Shown: piece after piece, positions 26,665 to 35,474 of the stretch
Layout: each line of letters opens with the position of its first letter
Position numbering within the stretch: position 1 is the stretch's first letter
Assembly: GCF_013114545.1 (NCBI RefSeq)
Contig: NZ_VTXI01000002.1
Location: forward strand, 124,001-188,000
Origin: Vibrio sp. RE86
GTDB taxonomy: Bacteria; Pseudomonadota; Gammaproteobacteria; Enterobacterales; Vibrionaceae
Reading direction: 5' to 3'
Length of the DNA stretch: 64,000 nucleotides
The notes under the pieces: generated by a model
Database searches by the model: none
What the model was told of the DNA's origin: nothing
What the model saw: only the letters and a program-made list of their open reading frames with translations
Position numbers and translations under genes: made by a program

Positions 26665-27138
26665 ATGCAACAGTTAGCGATTCAAGACCAAATACCCAAT
26701 AATCACTGTTATGGCTGCGGGGTTGAGAACCACTCGGGCTTACAGATTAAAAGTTATTGGACGTCAGAGACAGAAGCAAGCTGCGATTTCAAACCTGAAA
26801 AACATCATTGTGCGGGGCCAACTCACTTTCTCAACGGTGGGATCATTTCTACCATCATCGACTGTCACTGTGTCTGTATGGCGATTGCTAAAGGCTATCA
26901 GATTCAAGGACAAGATGTTGGTGTTGGTGAGCCAGTATGGTTTGCGACAGGCAATCTTAACCTTTCATTCCTAAAACCCGTTCGATTAAATTCCACAGTG
27001 ACGTTAAAGGCTAGAATTGTCGAAAGGCTGGAGAAGAAAATGGTGCTGACCTGTGAACTCTTTTCCCAAGAAGAGTTGTGCTGCCAAGCCGAAGTCGTCG
27101 CGGTCAAAGTGCCCAATGCATGGTTTGCTGGGGAGTAA
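26665..27138 (+). CDS. Hotdog-fold thioesterase family protein (PaaI-like)
   Basis: A 157-residue protein predicted to have a single hotdog fold, likely acting on acyl-CoA. It starts with NHCYGCGVENHSGLQIKSYW, a cysteine-containing N-terminus common in this uncharacterised group, then GPTHFLNGGIISTIIDCHCVCMAIA (the hotdog helix region) and NLSFLKPVRLNSTVTLKARIVER. The ATG at 26665 follows GAGGAA; the GTG before it is less likely. The substrate is unknown. Confidence 0.83.
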   Translation: MQQLAIQDQIPNNHCYGCGVENHSGLQIKSYWTSETEASCDFKPEKHHCAGPTHFLNGGIISTIIDCHCVCMAIAKGYQIQGQDVGVGEPVWFATGNLNLSFLKPVRLNSTVTLKARIVERLEKKMVLTCELFSQEELCCQAEVVAVKVPNAWFAGE

Positions 27139-27148
27139 ATCAGTGCGT

Positions 27149-28207
27149 CTAATGAGCGGAGACTTGGAAGCAGTTTTTACCAGCACTCTTCGCTTGATAA
27201 AGTGCCTCATCTGCTTTTCGGAAACAATGGACGCTATCAGTTGATAGATGAGGGGCTACGCCACAACTGATTGTTACCGCTCGATCAATACCAAAGTCAT
27301 GCCTTTCTAAGGCTATCTGGATAGATTTTATTCTCTGCTCGATAATGGCATAGTCGGCGGCGTCGAAAGCAATCAGAAACTCTTCGCCTCCCCATCGTCC
27401 TACTTTTCCGGCGCCCTCAACTTCCGTTTCTAAGATACGAGCCGCTTGGATAAGCACTTGATCGCCGACATCATGGCCATAGTCGTCATTGATTTTCTTA
27501 AAGTCATCAACATCTATGATGGCAAGCCACTTTACCTGTTGAGATTCAAGCAACAGTTCTTCCATGTGACGTCGATTAAACAATTGAGTCAGCATATCAG
27601 TATGAGATAGAGCTTGAAGCTGTCGATTAGATTCTCTTAACAAGGCGAGCGTTTTACGACGTCCTGAGTCATAGAAATAGGCGATCGAGAACAAAAACAG
27701 ATAGACGATGGACAGGTGAATAAAGCTAATGGTATCGAATGGAATGGGTGGCCAGTTGTGCATATCAATTAGGCATATGTACGAGATGATCGCGAAACTA
27801 GCCGAACTAAACACTGAGCCTACTTTGTAACCAAGGACAAATATGGCGACTACAGGTGTTAGGAACGCAAAAGCTAATGCAAATTCACTGTGTCCAGAGC
27901 CGACGATAAACAGCAAACTGACAGATGTCATCACTACTACCATGATGGTTGCCGCGACCTTTACATTACGACTTTGCCACAACCAAAAGTAAGCCAATAA
28001 GCAGAGCGCTAATCCCGCTGCTTCAATAGACGCTAATAAATAATTTGGAATAAAGACGGTGTTGTAATAAATGAATAGCGAGAGTACGGAAGATAAGATC
28101 GTCAGAGAAGAAAAGACAAAGACACTGTCCCTAAATTCTTCTTGAGTTCGATTTACACCAAGCCACTTTTCCAATCCTTTAGTTAACACAGCAATCCATA
28201 TATTCAT
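27149..28207 (-). CDS. Membrane-bound diguanylate cyclase
   Basis: A 352-residue protein with six predicted membrane helices (about 30-180) and a cytoplasmic GGDEF domain. The active site is RWGGEEFLIAF (GGEEF at 273-277), and IDVDDFKKINDDYGHDVGDQVL is the metal- and substrate-binding segment, so it should make cyclic di-GMP. The RxxD inhibitory site normally five residues before GG(D/E)EF is absent (GAGKVG instead), so product feedback should be weak. The ATG at 28207 follows GGAA; a TTG lies at 28225. The signal sensed is unknown. Confidence 0.9.
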   Translation of the reverse strand: MNIWIAVLTKGLEKWLGVNRTQEEFRDSVFVFSSLTILSSVLSLFIYYNTVFIPNYLLASIEAAGLALCLLAYFWLWQSRNVKVAATIMVVVMTSVSLLFIVGSGHSEFALAFAFLTPVVAIFVLGYKVGSVFSSASFAIISYICLIDMHNWPPIPFDTISFIHLSIVYLFLFSIAYFYDSGRRKTLALLRESNRQLQALSHTDMLTQLFNRRHMEELLLESQQVKWLAIIDVDDFKKINDDYGHDVGDQVLIQAARILETEVEGAGKVGRWGGEEFLIAFDAADYAIIEQRIKSIQIALERHDFGIDRAVTISCGVAPHLSTDSVHCFRKADEALYQAKSAGKNCFQVSAH

Positions 28208-28350
28208 TGGTTCCGATGCGGGCAATATACCTTAGTATTTATAAATGGCAACTGAAGTTACAAAGTTAAATTTTGAAGTATTTATGAGGTAAATATACGG
28301 GTTTAAGTGGGGAGTATTTATCGATGATACGTGCAGTTATAAAACAATAA

Positions 28351-28380
28351 AAAAGCCAGCATTGAATCTTGCTGGCTTTT
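28351..28380 (-). terminator. Bidirectional-looking terminator
   Basis: AAAAGCCAGCA (28351-28361) pairs with TGCTGGCTTTT (28370-28380), giving T-runs on both strands. It terminates the gene at 28402-28779, which reads leftward into it. Confidence 0.85.
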
Positions 28381-28401
28381 GGATTTGAATAGCAAATAGG
28401 A

Positions 28402-28779
28402 TTAAGAAATATCGTAACCTGCTGCTAGTAATAGACCGCGTTCATGTTTGATTAGGCTTGCACGGTCTTCAACGAGCTCGTGAAGGGCTTGGCGAGGTTT
28501 GCCCGCAAGCGCGTGATAGTCTTCAAATGATTCAACAGATTGAATCTCTTTGAACATTTCACTGATTACGTTACGTGCTTCGCAAGGGTTGTCATTTGTC
28601 TTAAAGTACTCGACAGCCAGAGCCGCGGCTTTTATCTCAGCAATAAGTTCAATTGGACTGTTTTGTTGAGCGATTGATATATAGTTATCTAAGACGCGCT
28701 TTGCAAATAGCAACTCGTTTAGAGGGATATCGCGACCACTTTCTACGAGTGCTTGGCTTAAAATAGTATTTGAGCTCAT
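28402..28779 (-). CDS. Conserved soluble protein (unknown)
   Basis: A 125-residue cytoplasmic protein, mostly alpha-helical with no signal or membrane segment. It contains two Leu-rich helical regions (about 5-35 and 40-60) and one cysteine in NPCEARNVI. I recognise no family. The ATG is preceded by AAGGA at 7 bases. It has its own terminator and lies between the diguanylate cyclase and SnoaL-like genes. Confidence 0.75.
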   Translation of the reverse strand: MSSNTILSQALVESGRDIPLNELLFAKRVLDNYISIAQQNSPIELIAEIKAAALAVEYFKTNDNPCEARNVISEMFKEIQSVESFEDYHALAGKPRQALHELVEDRASLIKHERGLLLAAGYDIS

Positions 28780-28835
28780 GTTTAATCCTTAGTTACATCC
28801 GACAATCTTTTAAAGCAGTCTAAAATAATCGGAGT

Positions 28836-29378
28836 TTAAAAAACACCATTTCCGTTAGCAATATCTCCCCCACTGATTAAGGAATATACTCGCATTGAAA
28901 AATCGAGTGCTTGAATTGAATCCCAGTGCTCTACGATACGGCCATTTTCAAGACGCCAAGTATCTATAATATTCATCCCTTTTTGGTCGTTACCACGATC
29001 ATCTTTGTCTAATGTCGCGTGTGAGTGAAATATGACATAGTCACCATCGACGTAAATGTGTTTCACATCGTAGGTGTAGTCTGGGTACTCCTCGACAAAC
29101 TCTTCGAGAAATGAAACAAGTCCGGTGACTTTGTCAGGTAGGTTACGGTTGTGCTGAACGTAAGCACTGTCGTTATAGTTTTCTAACACATACTCAAAAT
29201 TGTGGTTGTTCATTAAGTTTTGAACAAAATCGGTGATTAGGGTTGCGTTCGCGAGTTCTTCTTCTGTCCAGTGCGGTTTTTGCAGTGAAGGTAGGTCAAT
29301 GGTCAATGGATTGTTTGCTTGCGCGTAAGTTGCGGTGCTAACAAGCAGGATTAGGCTAGTCGTAATGGCTTTTAACAT
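28836..29378 (-). CDS. Exported SnoaL/NTF2-like protein
   Basis: A 180-residue protein with a Sec signal (cleavage about AQA|NNP). The mature part has the cone-shaped NTF2/SnoaL pattern: a helical segment with DFVQNLMNNHNFE, YVQHNRNLPDKVTGLVSFLEEFVEEYPDY, VDGDYVIFHSHAT and IIDTWRLENGRIVEHWDSIQ. Related secreted proteins are common but uncharacterised. The frame is open upstream to 29546, but the ATG at 29378 starts a good signal peptide. It is divergent from an HxlR regulator, with an operator between them. Confidence 0.86.
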   Translation of the reverse strand: MLKAITTSLILLVSTATYAQANNPLTIDLPSLQKPHWTEEELANATLITDFVQNLMNNHNFEYVLENYNDSAYVQHNRNLPDKVTGLVSFLEEFVEEYPDYTYDVKHIYVDGDYVIFHSHATLDKDDRGNDQKGMNIIDTWRLENGRIVEHWDSIQALDFSMRVYSLISGGDIANGNGVF

Positions 29379-29415
29379 AGGTAACTCCGTGACTGTTTGT
29401 CTTGTTTGGTATACA

Positions 29416-29445
29416 TTGGTAACTATAGTAATTAATAGTAACCAA
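29416..29445. promoter_or_regulatory. Probable HxlR operator
   Basis: TTGGTAACTAT (29416-29426) and ATAGTAACCAA (29435-29445) form a near-perfect inverted repeat with an 8-base gap. A further half-site, TTGGTAACT, occurs at 29484-29492. It lies in the shared promoter region of the SnoaL-like and HxlR genes. Confidence 0.65.
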
Positions 29446-29525
29446 CTGTACAAGAAGGCACCAATTCCTACCCTAGGCACATTTTGGTAACTCTTGGCAG
29501 TGAAAGTGATGAACTGGGAAAGAAA

Positions 29526-29909
29526 ATGGCAAAAGAAGAACAGCAAGAGAGACGCAAGTTTTACAACAATGAGGATTGTCCGGTACGTAACGTTGTTGCG
29601 CAGATAGGTGACAAATGGTCACTGCTGATTTTGTTTGCGTTGGTGGATGGCCCTGATAGGTTTAACGCCCTAAAGTCTCGCATTGAGGGGATTTCGCAGC
29701 GAATGTTAACGCAAACTCTGCGTGACTTAGAGCGTGAAGGTTACGTGGAAAGAACGGTGTACCCAGAGGTGCCTGTTCGTGTGGAATATGAACTGACCGA
29801 GATGGGGCGAGACATTGTCAAACCGCTCTACCAATTAGTGTGCTGGGCTGATGATCATCAAGATGAAATTCGACGCGCTCGTAAGATCTACGACGAAAAG
29901 AATGGATGA
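29526..29909 (+). CDS. HxlR-family transcriptional regulator
   Basis: A 127-residue winged-helix regulator of the HxlR group. [59 protein letters not shown] is the standard HxlR DNA-binding core, with the N-terminal Cys used by redox-sensing members at about residue 17. The ATG at 29526 follows GGGAAAG. The inverted repeat at 29416-29445 is the likely operator. It probably represses or activates its divergent neighbour in response to an electrophile or oxidant. Confidence 0.88.
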   Translation: MAKEEQQERRKFYNNEDCPVRNVVAQIGDKWSLLILFALVDGPDRFNALKSRIEGISQRMLTQTLRDLEREGYVERTVYPEVPVRVEYELTEMGRDIVKPLYQLVCWADDHQDEIRRARKIYDEKNG

Positions 29910-30021
29910 GAAATGTGATTGAAAGCTGTCAGTTACCTTTCATAAATAAGGTAGATGGGCAGAATAAGCGAGTGTGGAAAAAGTTATCGTAGACTCATTC
30001 GCTTGCTCGCTTAGATTTGTT

Positions 30022-30047
30022 AACAAAGGACAGTACGGGCCTTTGTT
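30022..30047 (-). terminator. Terminator between convergent genes
   Basis: AACAAAGG (30022-30029) pairs with CCTTTGTT (30040-30047) just beyond the stop of the outer-membrane protein gene. It may serve both strands. Confidence 0.55.
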
Positions 30048-30048
30048 A

Positions 30049-30564
30049 TTACAATTTGTGCACTAAATTGATACCTACAGACGTGCTATCAATTCCATTG
30101 CTGCTATAAAGGTTCATCCATTCAACTTGCAGTTCAACAGGGCCGCCTTTATGAACAGCAGCACCTATACCATATTGAATATCACTGTCTGTATCAGTAA
30201 ATGTACTCCCAGGAATGGATATTGCCCCTTTTAATTGGCCGTACCCAATGGTGCCGTAGACTTTTATGTACTCACCGATGGGAACGTGGCCTTTGCCATA
30301 TACACCAAACATTCGTTCGACTTCATGTTCAACGCCCAGAACTTCATCTTCCGAGACGCTGCCATAGCCTCTAGCTTCAATCGCAAAGTTTTGTGAGAAC
30401 TGATAACCCACGATTAACCCCACTAACGAGTTGTCAACGGAGTAGCTATTCAGAATATCAGAATTTACCGATGAATACCCAACACCGATGTAGGGGTATT
30501 GATTTGCTAAAGTGGTAAACGAAATAGCACACGTAACGCATGCAGAAATGAAAATTTTGTTCAT
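30049..30564 (-). CDS. Small outer-membrane beta-barrel protein
   Basis: A 171-residue protein with a Sec signal (cleavage around LAN or QYP, near residue 20) and a mature part of alternating beta strands. It contains YIGVGYSSVNSD, a GYQFSQNFAIEARGYGS strand, VYGTIGYGQLKG and a C-terminal VEWMNLYSS/VGINLVHKL strand ending in a hydrophobic residue, typical of the OmpA-N/OmpW-like eight-stranded barrels. The function is unknown. The ATG at 30564 follows AGGTG; a second ATG lies 3 codons upstream. Confidence 0.82.
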   Translation of the reverse strand: MNKIFISACVTCAISFTTLANQYPYIGVGYSSVNSDILNSYSVDNSLVGLIVGYQFSQNFAIEARGYGSVSEDEVLGVEHEVERMFGVYGKGHVPIGEYIKVYGTIGYGQLKGAISIPGSTFTDTDSDIQYGIGAAVHKGGPVELQVEWMNLYSSNGIDSTSVGINLVHKL

Positions 30565-30736
30565 AAGATGCACCTAACCGTCATTGAGTTTCTTATCAAT
30601 TTTGATCTGAATGGCTAGTTATGCAAATTTTAGGATTTAGTAGTGAGTTGTAGCTCACATAATGCAATTGAGCTCATATTGATGTTTTGCTTGTATTTTG
30701 AACGTAACTACTCGTGTTGATACGCTTAAGTTAGAC

Positions 30737-30761
30737 CGCCTAGCTCGCGTTGGGCTAGGCG
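30737..30761 (-). terminator. Hairpin downstream of the purine permease gene
   Basis: CGCCTAGC (30737-30744) pairs perfectly with GCTAGGCG (30754-30761). It lacks a clear T-run on the minus strand. Confidence 0.5.
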
Positions 30762-30775
30762 ACCTGATAGTGAGT

Positions 30776-32116
30776 TTAGATATAGACAAGCTTAGCAACA
30801 AAGATAACCGTCAAAATGTACATCGAGATAGAGACATCTTTCGTCTTACCAGTCGCGACTTTAAGTACTGTGTAGGTAATAAAGCCAAGTGCAATACCGT
30901 TCGCGATTGAGAAAGTTAACGGCATCATCAGTGCAGTAATTGCGGCAGGTGCGCCGTTTGTGAAGTCTTTCCAATCAACGTGCTGCATACTGCTCATCAT
31001 GACGAACGCGACATAAATCAGAGCACCTGCGGTCGCGTAAGCGGGGATCATCCCTGCCAGCGGAGAAAGGAAAATAGCAGCCAAGAACAGTACCGCGACA
31101 ACAATCGCAGATAAACCCGTACGAGCGCCTGCTGCAACCCCTGCTGCACTTTCGACGTAACTGGTGACAGGTGGGCAACCAACACATGCGCCCGCAACAC
31201 TGGAGATTGAGTCTGCCTTTAACGCCTTGCTAAGCCCTTTAATTTTGCCAGTTTCTTTATCGACTAAATGTGCTCGCTCAGCCACGCCCATCAGGGTTCC
31301 GGCGGTATCGAACATATTTACGAACAAGAACGCTAAGATGACACTCACCATTGAGATGTTGAATGCGCCAGCAATGTCCATCGCCATAAAGGTCGGAGCA
31401 ATACTTGGTGGAGCGGCGAAGAAACCATTGTACTGAACTAGGCCTAACATCATACCAATCACAGTAACGCTGAGAATACCGATCAGAACCGCACCAAACA
31501 CCTTGCGCTCGCTGAGGACAGCAATGATTAAGAAAGCAATCGCTGCTAGCATAGCGTCAGGCTTGGTGAAGTCACCAAGTGAGACCAAGGTTGCTGGGTT
31601 TTCTACGACGATACCGGCTGTTTTGAGGCCGATAAGACCAAGAAAGAGGCCGACACCAGCTGTCATTGAGTAACGTAGACTGACTGGAATACTTTCAATA
31701 ATCCATTGACGGACTTTATAGAAACTCATTCCGACGAAGAGGATACCCGATAGGAACACCGCGCCTAGCGCAATTTCCCAGCTGTAGCCCATTTCACTGA
31801 CGACCGTGAAAGAGAAAAACGCGTTAAGGCCCATACCGGGTGCAAGACCGACAGGCCAGTTAGCGAACAGTCCCATCAATAGACAACCAATCGCGGCGCC
31901 GATACAGGTCGCGACGAAAACAGCGCCTGAGTCCATGCCAGAAGCGGCCATTATTTGCGGGTTGACGAATATGATGTAGGCCATGGTGGCGAAGGTGGTG
32001 ATCCCGCCAATCATTTCGTTTTTTACACTGGTTCCATGTGCTTTAAGTTTGAAGAAGCGCTCAAGTAAACCACCTGATTGTTGCTCGTTCAGCACTTCCG
32101 CTTTGCTTTCATTCAT
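30776..32116 (-). CDS. NCS2-family purine permease (AzgA type)
   Basis: A 446-residue inner-membrane permease with about 12-14 hydrophobic segments. TTFATMAYIIFVNPQIMAASGMDSGAVFVATCIGAAIGC and GLAPGMGLNAFFSFTVV are the AzgA (GhxP/AdeP-like) signatures, which point to guanine, hypoxanthine, adenine or xanthine with proton symport. The ATG at 32116 follows AAAGGAC; the frame is open further upstream. It is read after uraH in the same direction, so it brings purines into the adjacent catabolic pathway. Confidence 0.88.
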   Translation of the reverse strand: MNESKAEVLNEQQSGGLLERFFKLKAHGTSVKNEMIGGITTFATMAYIIFVNPQIMAASGMDSGAVFVATCIGAAIGCLLMGLFANWPVGLAPGMGLNAFFSFTVVSEMGYSWEIALGAVFLSGILFVGMSFYKVRQWIIESIPVSLRYSMTAGVGLFLGLIGLKTAGIVVENPATLVSLGDFTKPDAMLAAIAFLIIAVLSERKVFGAVLIGILSVTVIGMMLGLVQYNGFFAAPPSIAPTFMAMDIAGAFNISMVSVILAFLFVNMFDTAGTLMGVAERAHLVDKETGKIKGLSKALKADSISSVAGACVGCPPVTSYVESAAGVAAGARTGLSAIVVAVLFLAAIFLSPLAGMIPAYATAGALIYVAFVMMSSMQHVDWKDFTNGAPAAITALMMPLTFSIANGIALGFITYTVLKVATGKTKDVSISMYILTVIFVAKLVYI

Positions 32117-32260
32117 GTCAGCAAGTCCTTTAGTAATGTTTTGCTTAAATTGAATACTGCTTTTGGCTCGATTTAGGCGCAAAAAAGCCCGCAAGAGCCA
32201 TTCAATTCTCCTGATACAGTTCGTTGTTAGAGTGTTAGATTATTAGTATGTTATTGGGTG

Positions 32261-32614
32261 TTAGCTTCCACGATAGGTAGAAAAGCTATAAGGCGAGACA
32301 AGCAGTGGTACGTGATAGTGTGCGCCTTCCTCTCCTAAGCCAAACCGAATGACCACATCGTCTAGGAAAGGAACCTCGCCTAAATCGACGTCGCGATGCT
32401 GGTAGTACTCAGCGACATGAAACACAAGTTGGTATTTTCCCACAGTGAATTCAGCGCCTTCTAATACCGGTTTATCGGTACGGCCGTCAAAGTTAGTCGT
32501 GACTGATTTAATTTTGGTGAGGCTATCTCCTTCAACACGGAATAGCTCTACTTGGATATTGGCTCCTGGCACGCCGTGCATTGTATCCAATACGTGTGTT
32601 GTTAGTTTTCCCAT
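32261..32614 (-). CDS. uraH: 5-Hydroxyisourate hydrolase (transthyretin-like)
   Basis: A 117-residue enzyme that opens 5-hydroxyisourate to OHCU after urate oxidation. It has the N-terminal THVLDTMHGVPGANI, an internal FDGRTD turn and the diagnostic C-terminal YRGS, which together form the HIU hydrolase active site of this transthyretin-fold tetramer. The ATG at 32614 matches the family N-terminus, though no strong ribosome site precedes it; an open TTG frame extends to 32650. An operator-like TTGTATACAA lies just upstream. Confidence 0.95.
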   Translation of the reverse strand: MGKLTTHVLDTMHGVPGANIQVELFRVEGDSLTKIKSVTTNFDGRTDKPVLEGAEFTVGKYQLVFHVAEYYQHRDVDLGEVPFLDDVVIRFGLGEEGAHYHVPLLVSPYSFSTYRGS

Positions 32615-32661
32615 ATCTGAATATTGCGCCTTGCGCTCTCCTTCGCTCAAGTAAAATTAAA

Positions 32662-32671
32662 TTGTATACAA
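32662..32671. promoter_or_regulatory. TTGTATACAA operator upstream of uraH
   Basis: A perfect copy of the palindrome TTGTATACAA, 48 bases from the uraH start. This is the form expected for a FadR/VanR-type GntR repressor such as the one at 51561. Confidence 0.65.
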
Positions 32672-32703
32672 ACTTTCTTTAGTTTTGTCTTCCATACCTA
32701 TAG

Positions 32704-32713
32704 TTGTACACAA
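32704..32713. promoter_or_regulatory. TTGTACACAA operator-like site
   Basis: TTGTACACAA, one base from the palindrome, sits in the same divergent region at a distance from both starts that would suit binding by the same regulator. Confidence 0.5.
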
Positions 32714-32893
32714 AATATGCGGATAGTAAAGTCTGTTGTTATAAATTTGTTACTACTGGCTGAGCCGTTTTTCTCAGTGTGTGACCTCTATTTTTGGCGT
32801 TTTGTTTATCTAATTGAGCTAAGTTATTGAAATAATACCTTTTGTTAACGTTGATTAACTTTAGAAACAAAATCTTTACATTAAGATATTTTA

Positions 32894-32903
32894 TTGTATA
32901 CAA
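32894..32903. promoter_or_regulatory. TTGTATACAA operator over the puuE promoter
   Basis: TTGTATACAA (within the 12-base palindrome ATTGTATACAAT) overlaps the predicted -10 TACAAT of the promoter at 32875-32904. A repressor bound here would block puuE-puuD transcription. Confidence 0.7.
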
Positions 32904-32953
32904 TGAATATAACGAAGTAACAGAACATAGGTCTTGTTTTAAGGAGAGCTCAG

Positions 32954-33877
32954 ATGGATAAGGATTATTCACGAGATCTGATTGGCTACGGAGCGAACCC
33001 TCCTCACCCTAAATGGCCAGGCGGTGCTCGTGTTGCAGTGTCGTTTGTATTGAATTACGAAGAAGGCGGGGAACGTTGCCTACTTCATGGTGACGATGAA
33101 TCCGAAGCCTTTCTATCCGAGATTCCGGCGGCTCAGCCTATTAAGGGTGAGCGCCATATGAGTATGGAATCAATATACGAATATGGCAGCCGTGCAGGTG
33201 TTTGGCGTGTGCTCAAATTGTTTGATGATTATGAAATCCCTCTGACGGTGTTTGCTGTGGCGATGGCCATTGAACGACACCCAGATGTAGCCGAGGCGAT
33301 GATACAAGCGGGGCATGAGATCTGTAGCCACGGTTATCGCTGGATTGACTATCAATACATGGACGAGTCGCAAGAGCGCGATCATATGATGAAAGCGATA
33401 GAGATCATCAAAGAGATTACTGGTGAGCGCCCATTGGGTTGGTATACAGGCCGAACTGGTCCCAATACCCGCCGACTCGTGGCAGAAGAAGGAGGCTTTC
33501 TCTACGACTCTGATGCGTACGATGATGATCTACCTTATTGGCACACCGAAGCAGGGCAACCTCAATTGGTGATTCCTTACACCTTAGATGTTAATGATAT
33601 GCGCTTTGCCACAGTGCAAGGCTTCAACTCGGGTGAACAGTTTTTCCAGTACCTCAAAGATACTTTCGACACTCTCTACGACGAAGGCAAAACCGCACCA
33701 AAAATGATGTCGGTTGGTCTGCACTGCCGCTTGATTGGCCGTCCGGGACGTATTGCTTCACTCAAACGCTTTTTAGATTACGTAAAACAACATGACGATG
33801 TTTGGTTATGTCGCCGTGTTGATATCGCTCGTCATTGGCATGAGCACCACCCATACACACCAAACAAGGAGAAATAA
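32954..33877 (+). CDS. puuE: Allantoinase PuuE (polysaccharide-deacetylase fold)
   Basis: A 307-residue allantoinase of the PuuE type, which hydrolyses allantoin to allantoate with a NodB-like fold rather than the amidohydrolase fold. DYSRDLIGYGANPPHPKWPGGARVAVSFVLNYEEGGE at the N-terminus, GHEICSHGYRW, and GWYTGRTGPNTRRLV are family-typical. AAGGAG precedes the ATG by 7 bases. It starts the puuE-uraD-alc-allA-puuD operon, controlled by the operator over its promoter. Confidence 0.95.
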   Translation: MDKDYSRDLIGYGANPPHPKWPGGARVAVSFVLNYEEGGERCLLHGDDESEAFLSEIPAAQPIKGERHMSMESIYEYGSRAGVWRVLKLFDDYEIPLTVFAVAMAIERHPDVAEAMIQAGHEICSHGYRWIDYQYMDESQERDHMMKAIEIIKEITGERPLGWYTGRTGPNTRRLVAEEGGFLYDSDAYDDDLPYWHTEAGQPQLVIPYTLDVNDMRFATVQGFNSGEQFFQYLKDTFDTLYDEGKTAPKMMSVGLHCRLIGRPGRIASLKRFLDYVKQHDDVWLCRRVDIARHWHEHHPYTPNKEK

Positions 33878-33878
33878 C

Positions 33879-34394
33879 ATGACTGAATTTCGTTTTTGCA
33901 AACCATCTGAAATGGCACGTTCGGAATTTGTCTCTCATTTTGGTGATGTGTATGAACACAGTCCTTGGGTCGCAGAATCTGTTTTCGATCAAGGGCTTAA
34001 CGACCAAGATAATGTGGTCGCCAATTTGCACCTTAAAATGGCTGAAACGCTGTTGGGTGCGGAAAAAACAAAGCAACTAGCACTTATTAATGCGCACCCT
34101 GACTTAGCGGGGCGTGCAGCAATCAATGGAGAACTTACAGCTGCATCGACGGCTGAACAAGCAGGCGCAGGTATTGATCAATGCTCTGCTGAAGAGTTCA
34201 AGACATTCACTACGTACAATGACAGTTACAAAAGCCGCTTCAACTTTCCCTTCATCATGGCAGTGAAAGGGGCCAATCGTTATCAAATTCTTGAGTCGTT
34301 CGAGAAGCGATTAGGCAATGATAGTGACACTGAGTTTGCTACAGCGATTCAGGAGATCAACAAGATCGCTCTGTTTCGCCTACGAGATATGTAA
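33879..34394 (+). CDS. uraD: OHCU decarboxylase
   Basis: A 171-residue enzyme that decarboxylates 2-oxo-4-hydroxy-4-carboxy-5-ureidoimidazoline to S-allantoin. The HPDLAGR segment carries the catalytic His, and FGDVYEHSPWVAE and NFPFIMAVKG are family-typical. The ATG at 33879 follows AAGGAG one base after the puuE stop; an open frame extends to 33792 inside puuE and is ignored. It works between UraH and PuuE in the same pathway. Confidence 0.95.
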   Translation: MTEFRFCKPSEMARSEFVSHFGDVYEHSPWVAESVFDQGLNDQDNVVANLHLKMAETLLGAEKTKQLALINAHPDLAGRAAINGELTAASTAEQAGAGIDQCSAEEFKTFTTYNDSYKSRFNFPFIMAVKGANRYQILESFEKRLGNDSDTEFATAIQEINKIALFRLRDM

Positions 34395-34473
34395 GTCACG
34401 GAGATGGCGACTATTTCGTTTTAACACAAATACTCACTTAACCTATTTTTGAATAATTGGAAGGATAAAGGAC

Positions 34474-35460
34474 ATGTCCTTAGATATTGAACAATACATT
34501 AATCTTGCTGACGACAAACTGGGCGCAGAGGCTATCTTCGCCACAGACGATTTCTTTGCTGACAAAAGCCGACTTCTACGCCGTGAAGCGCCGGAGTGGA
34601 AAGAGGGTGTATATGATGACAATGGCAAATGGATGGATGGCTGGGAAAGTCGTCGTAAACGCGGTGAAGGCTACGATTACTGCGTGATCCGTTTAGGTCT
34701 TGCTGGCACGATTGCAGGTGTGGATATTGATACCTCATTTTTCACTGGTAACTTCCCGCCTTCTGCATCCATTGATGCGTGTTACTCCCCAGACGGTGAC
34801 CCAACTGATGCAACAGAGTGGCAAGAGATTCTTCCGTCAATGAGTCTTCAAGGCGATCATCATCATATCGAAGAGATCGCTAGCGAAGAGGTGTTTACTC
34901 ACTTACGTCTAAATATCTATCCAGATGGCGGTGTTGCTCGTTTGAGAGTCTATGGTCGCCCAAGCGTCGATTGGGATCGTGTGGATTCACAACAAAAAGT
35001 GGATTTAGCTGCGGTTGAAAATGGTGGCCGTGCGTTGGCATGTAGTGATGAGCACTACGGCAATAAGTCCAACATCCTTGGTCCAGGACGCGGTGAAAAC
35101 ATGGGTGATGGCTGGGAAACAGCACGTCGCCGCACGCCAGGTAATGACTGGGTGATTGTCGCTCTTGGTCATGCAGGTAACGTTGATCGCGTTGTGGTCG
35201 ATACTGCGCACTTCAAGGGTAACTTCCCTGACAGCTGTTCGATTCAAGCTGCTTATGTGAAAGGTGGTACAGACGACCAAGTCGCGACGCAAAGCTTGTT
35301 CTGGCGCGAGCTATTACCAGCTCAGAAACTCAAAGCTCACGATATTCACGAGTTCACGTCAGAGGTCAATGACCTAGGTGCAATCACGCACGTTCGTCTG
35401 AATATTTTCCCTGATGGTGGTATTAGCCGTCTGCGTTTGTTTGGTACAAAAGCGAGCTAG
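34474..35460 (+). CDS. alc: Allantoicase
   Basis: A 328-residue enzyme that hydrolyses allantoate to ureidoglycolate and urea. It consists of two tandem copies of the allantoicase fold (about 15-170 and 180-325). Each contains a related segment: [20 protein letters not shown] versus [20 protein letters not shown], and [18 protein letters not shown] versus [25 protein letters not shown] gives the ribosome site. It is the third gene of the puu operon. Urea is released, but no urease gene is seen in this window. Confidence 0.95.
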   Translation: MSLDIEQYINLADDKLGAEAIFATDDFFADKSRLLRREAPEWKEGVYDDNGKWMDGWESRRKRGEGYDYCVIRLGLAGTIAGVDIDTSFFTGNFPPSASIDACYSPDGDPTDATEWQEILPSMSLQGDHHHIEEIASEEVFTHLRLNIYPDGGVARLRVYGRPSVDWDRVDSQQKVDLAAVENGGRALACSDEHYGNKSNILGPGRGENMGDGWETARRRTPGNDWVIVALGHAGNVDRVVVDTAHFKGNFPDSCSIQAAYVKGGTDDQVATQSLFWRELLPAQKLKAHDIHEFTSEVNDLGAITHVRLNIFPDGGISRLRLFGTKAS

Positions 35461-35474
35461 GCGAGGGAATGATT

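Larger units (their letters stand above)
32651..32953. promoter_or_regulatory. Divergent control region of uraH and puuE
   Basis: About 300 bases with no gene. It contains three operator-like sites at 32662, 32704 and 32894, and a puuE promoter candidate TTTACA (32875-32880) with TACAAT (32899-32904), 18 bases apart. An inverted repeat GTTAA-N6-TTAAC spans 32844-32859. Confidence 0.6.

Noticed and set aside
30643..30658. CRP site upstream of the small outer-membrane protein gene (GTGAG...GCTCAC)
   Set aside because: The TGA and TCA halves are 8 rather than 6 bases apart, so it is not a normal CRP site, although a palindrome is present.
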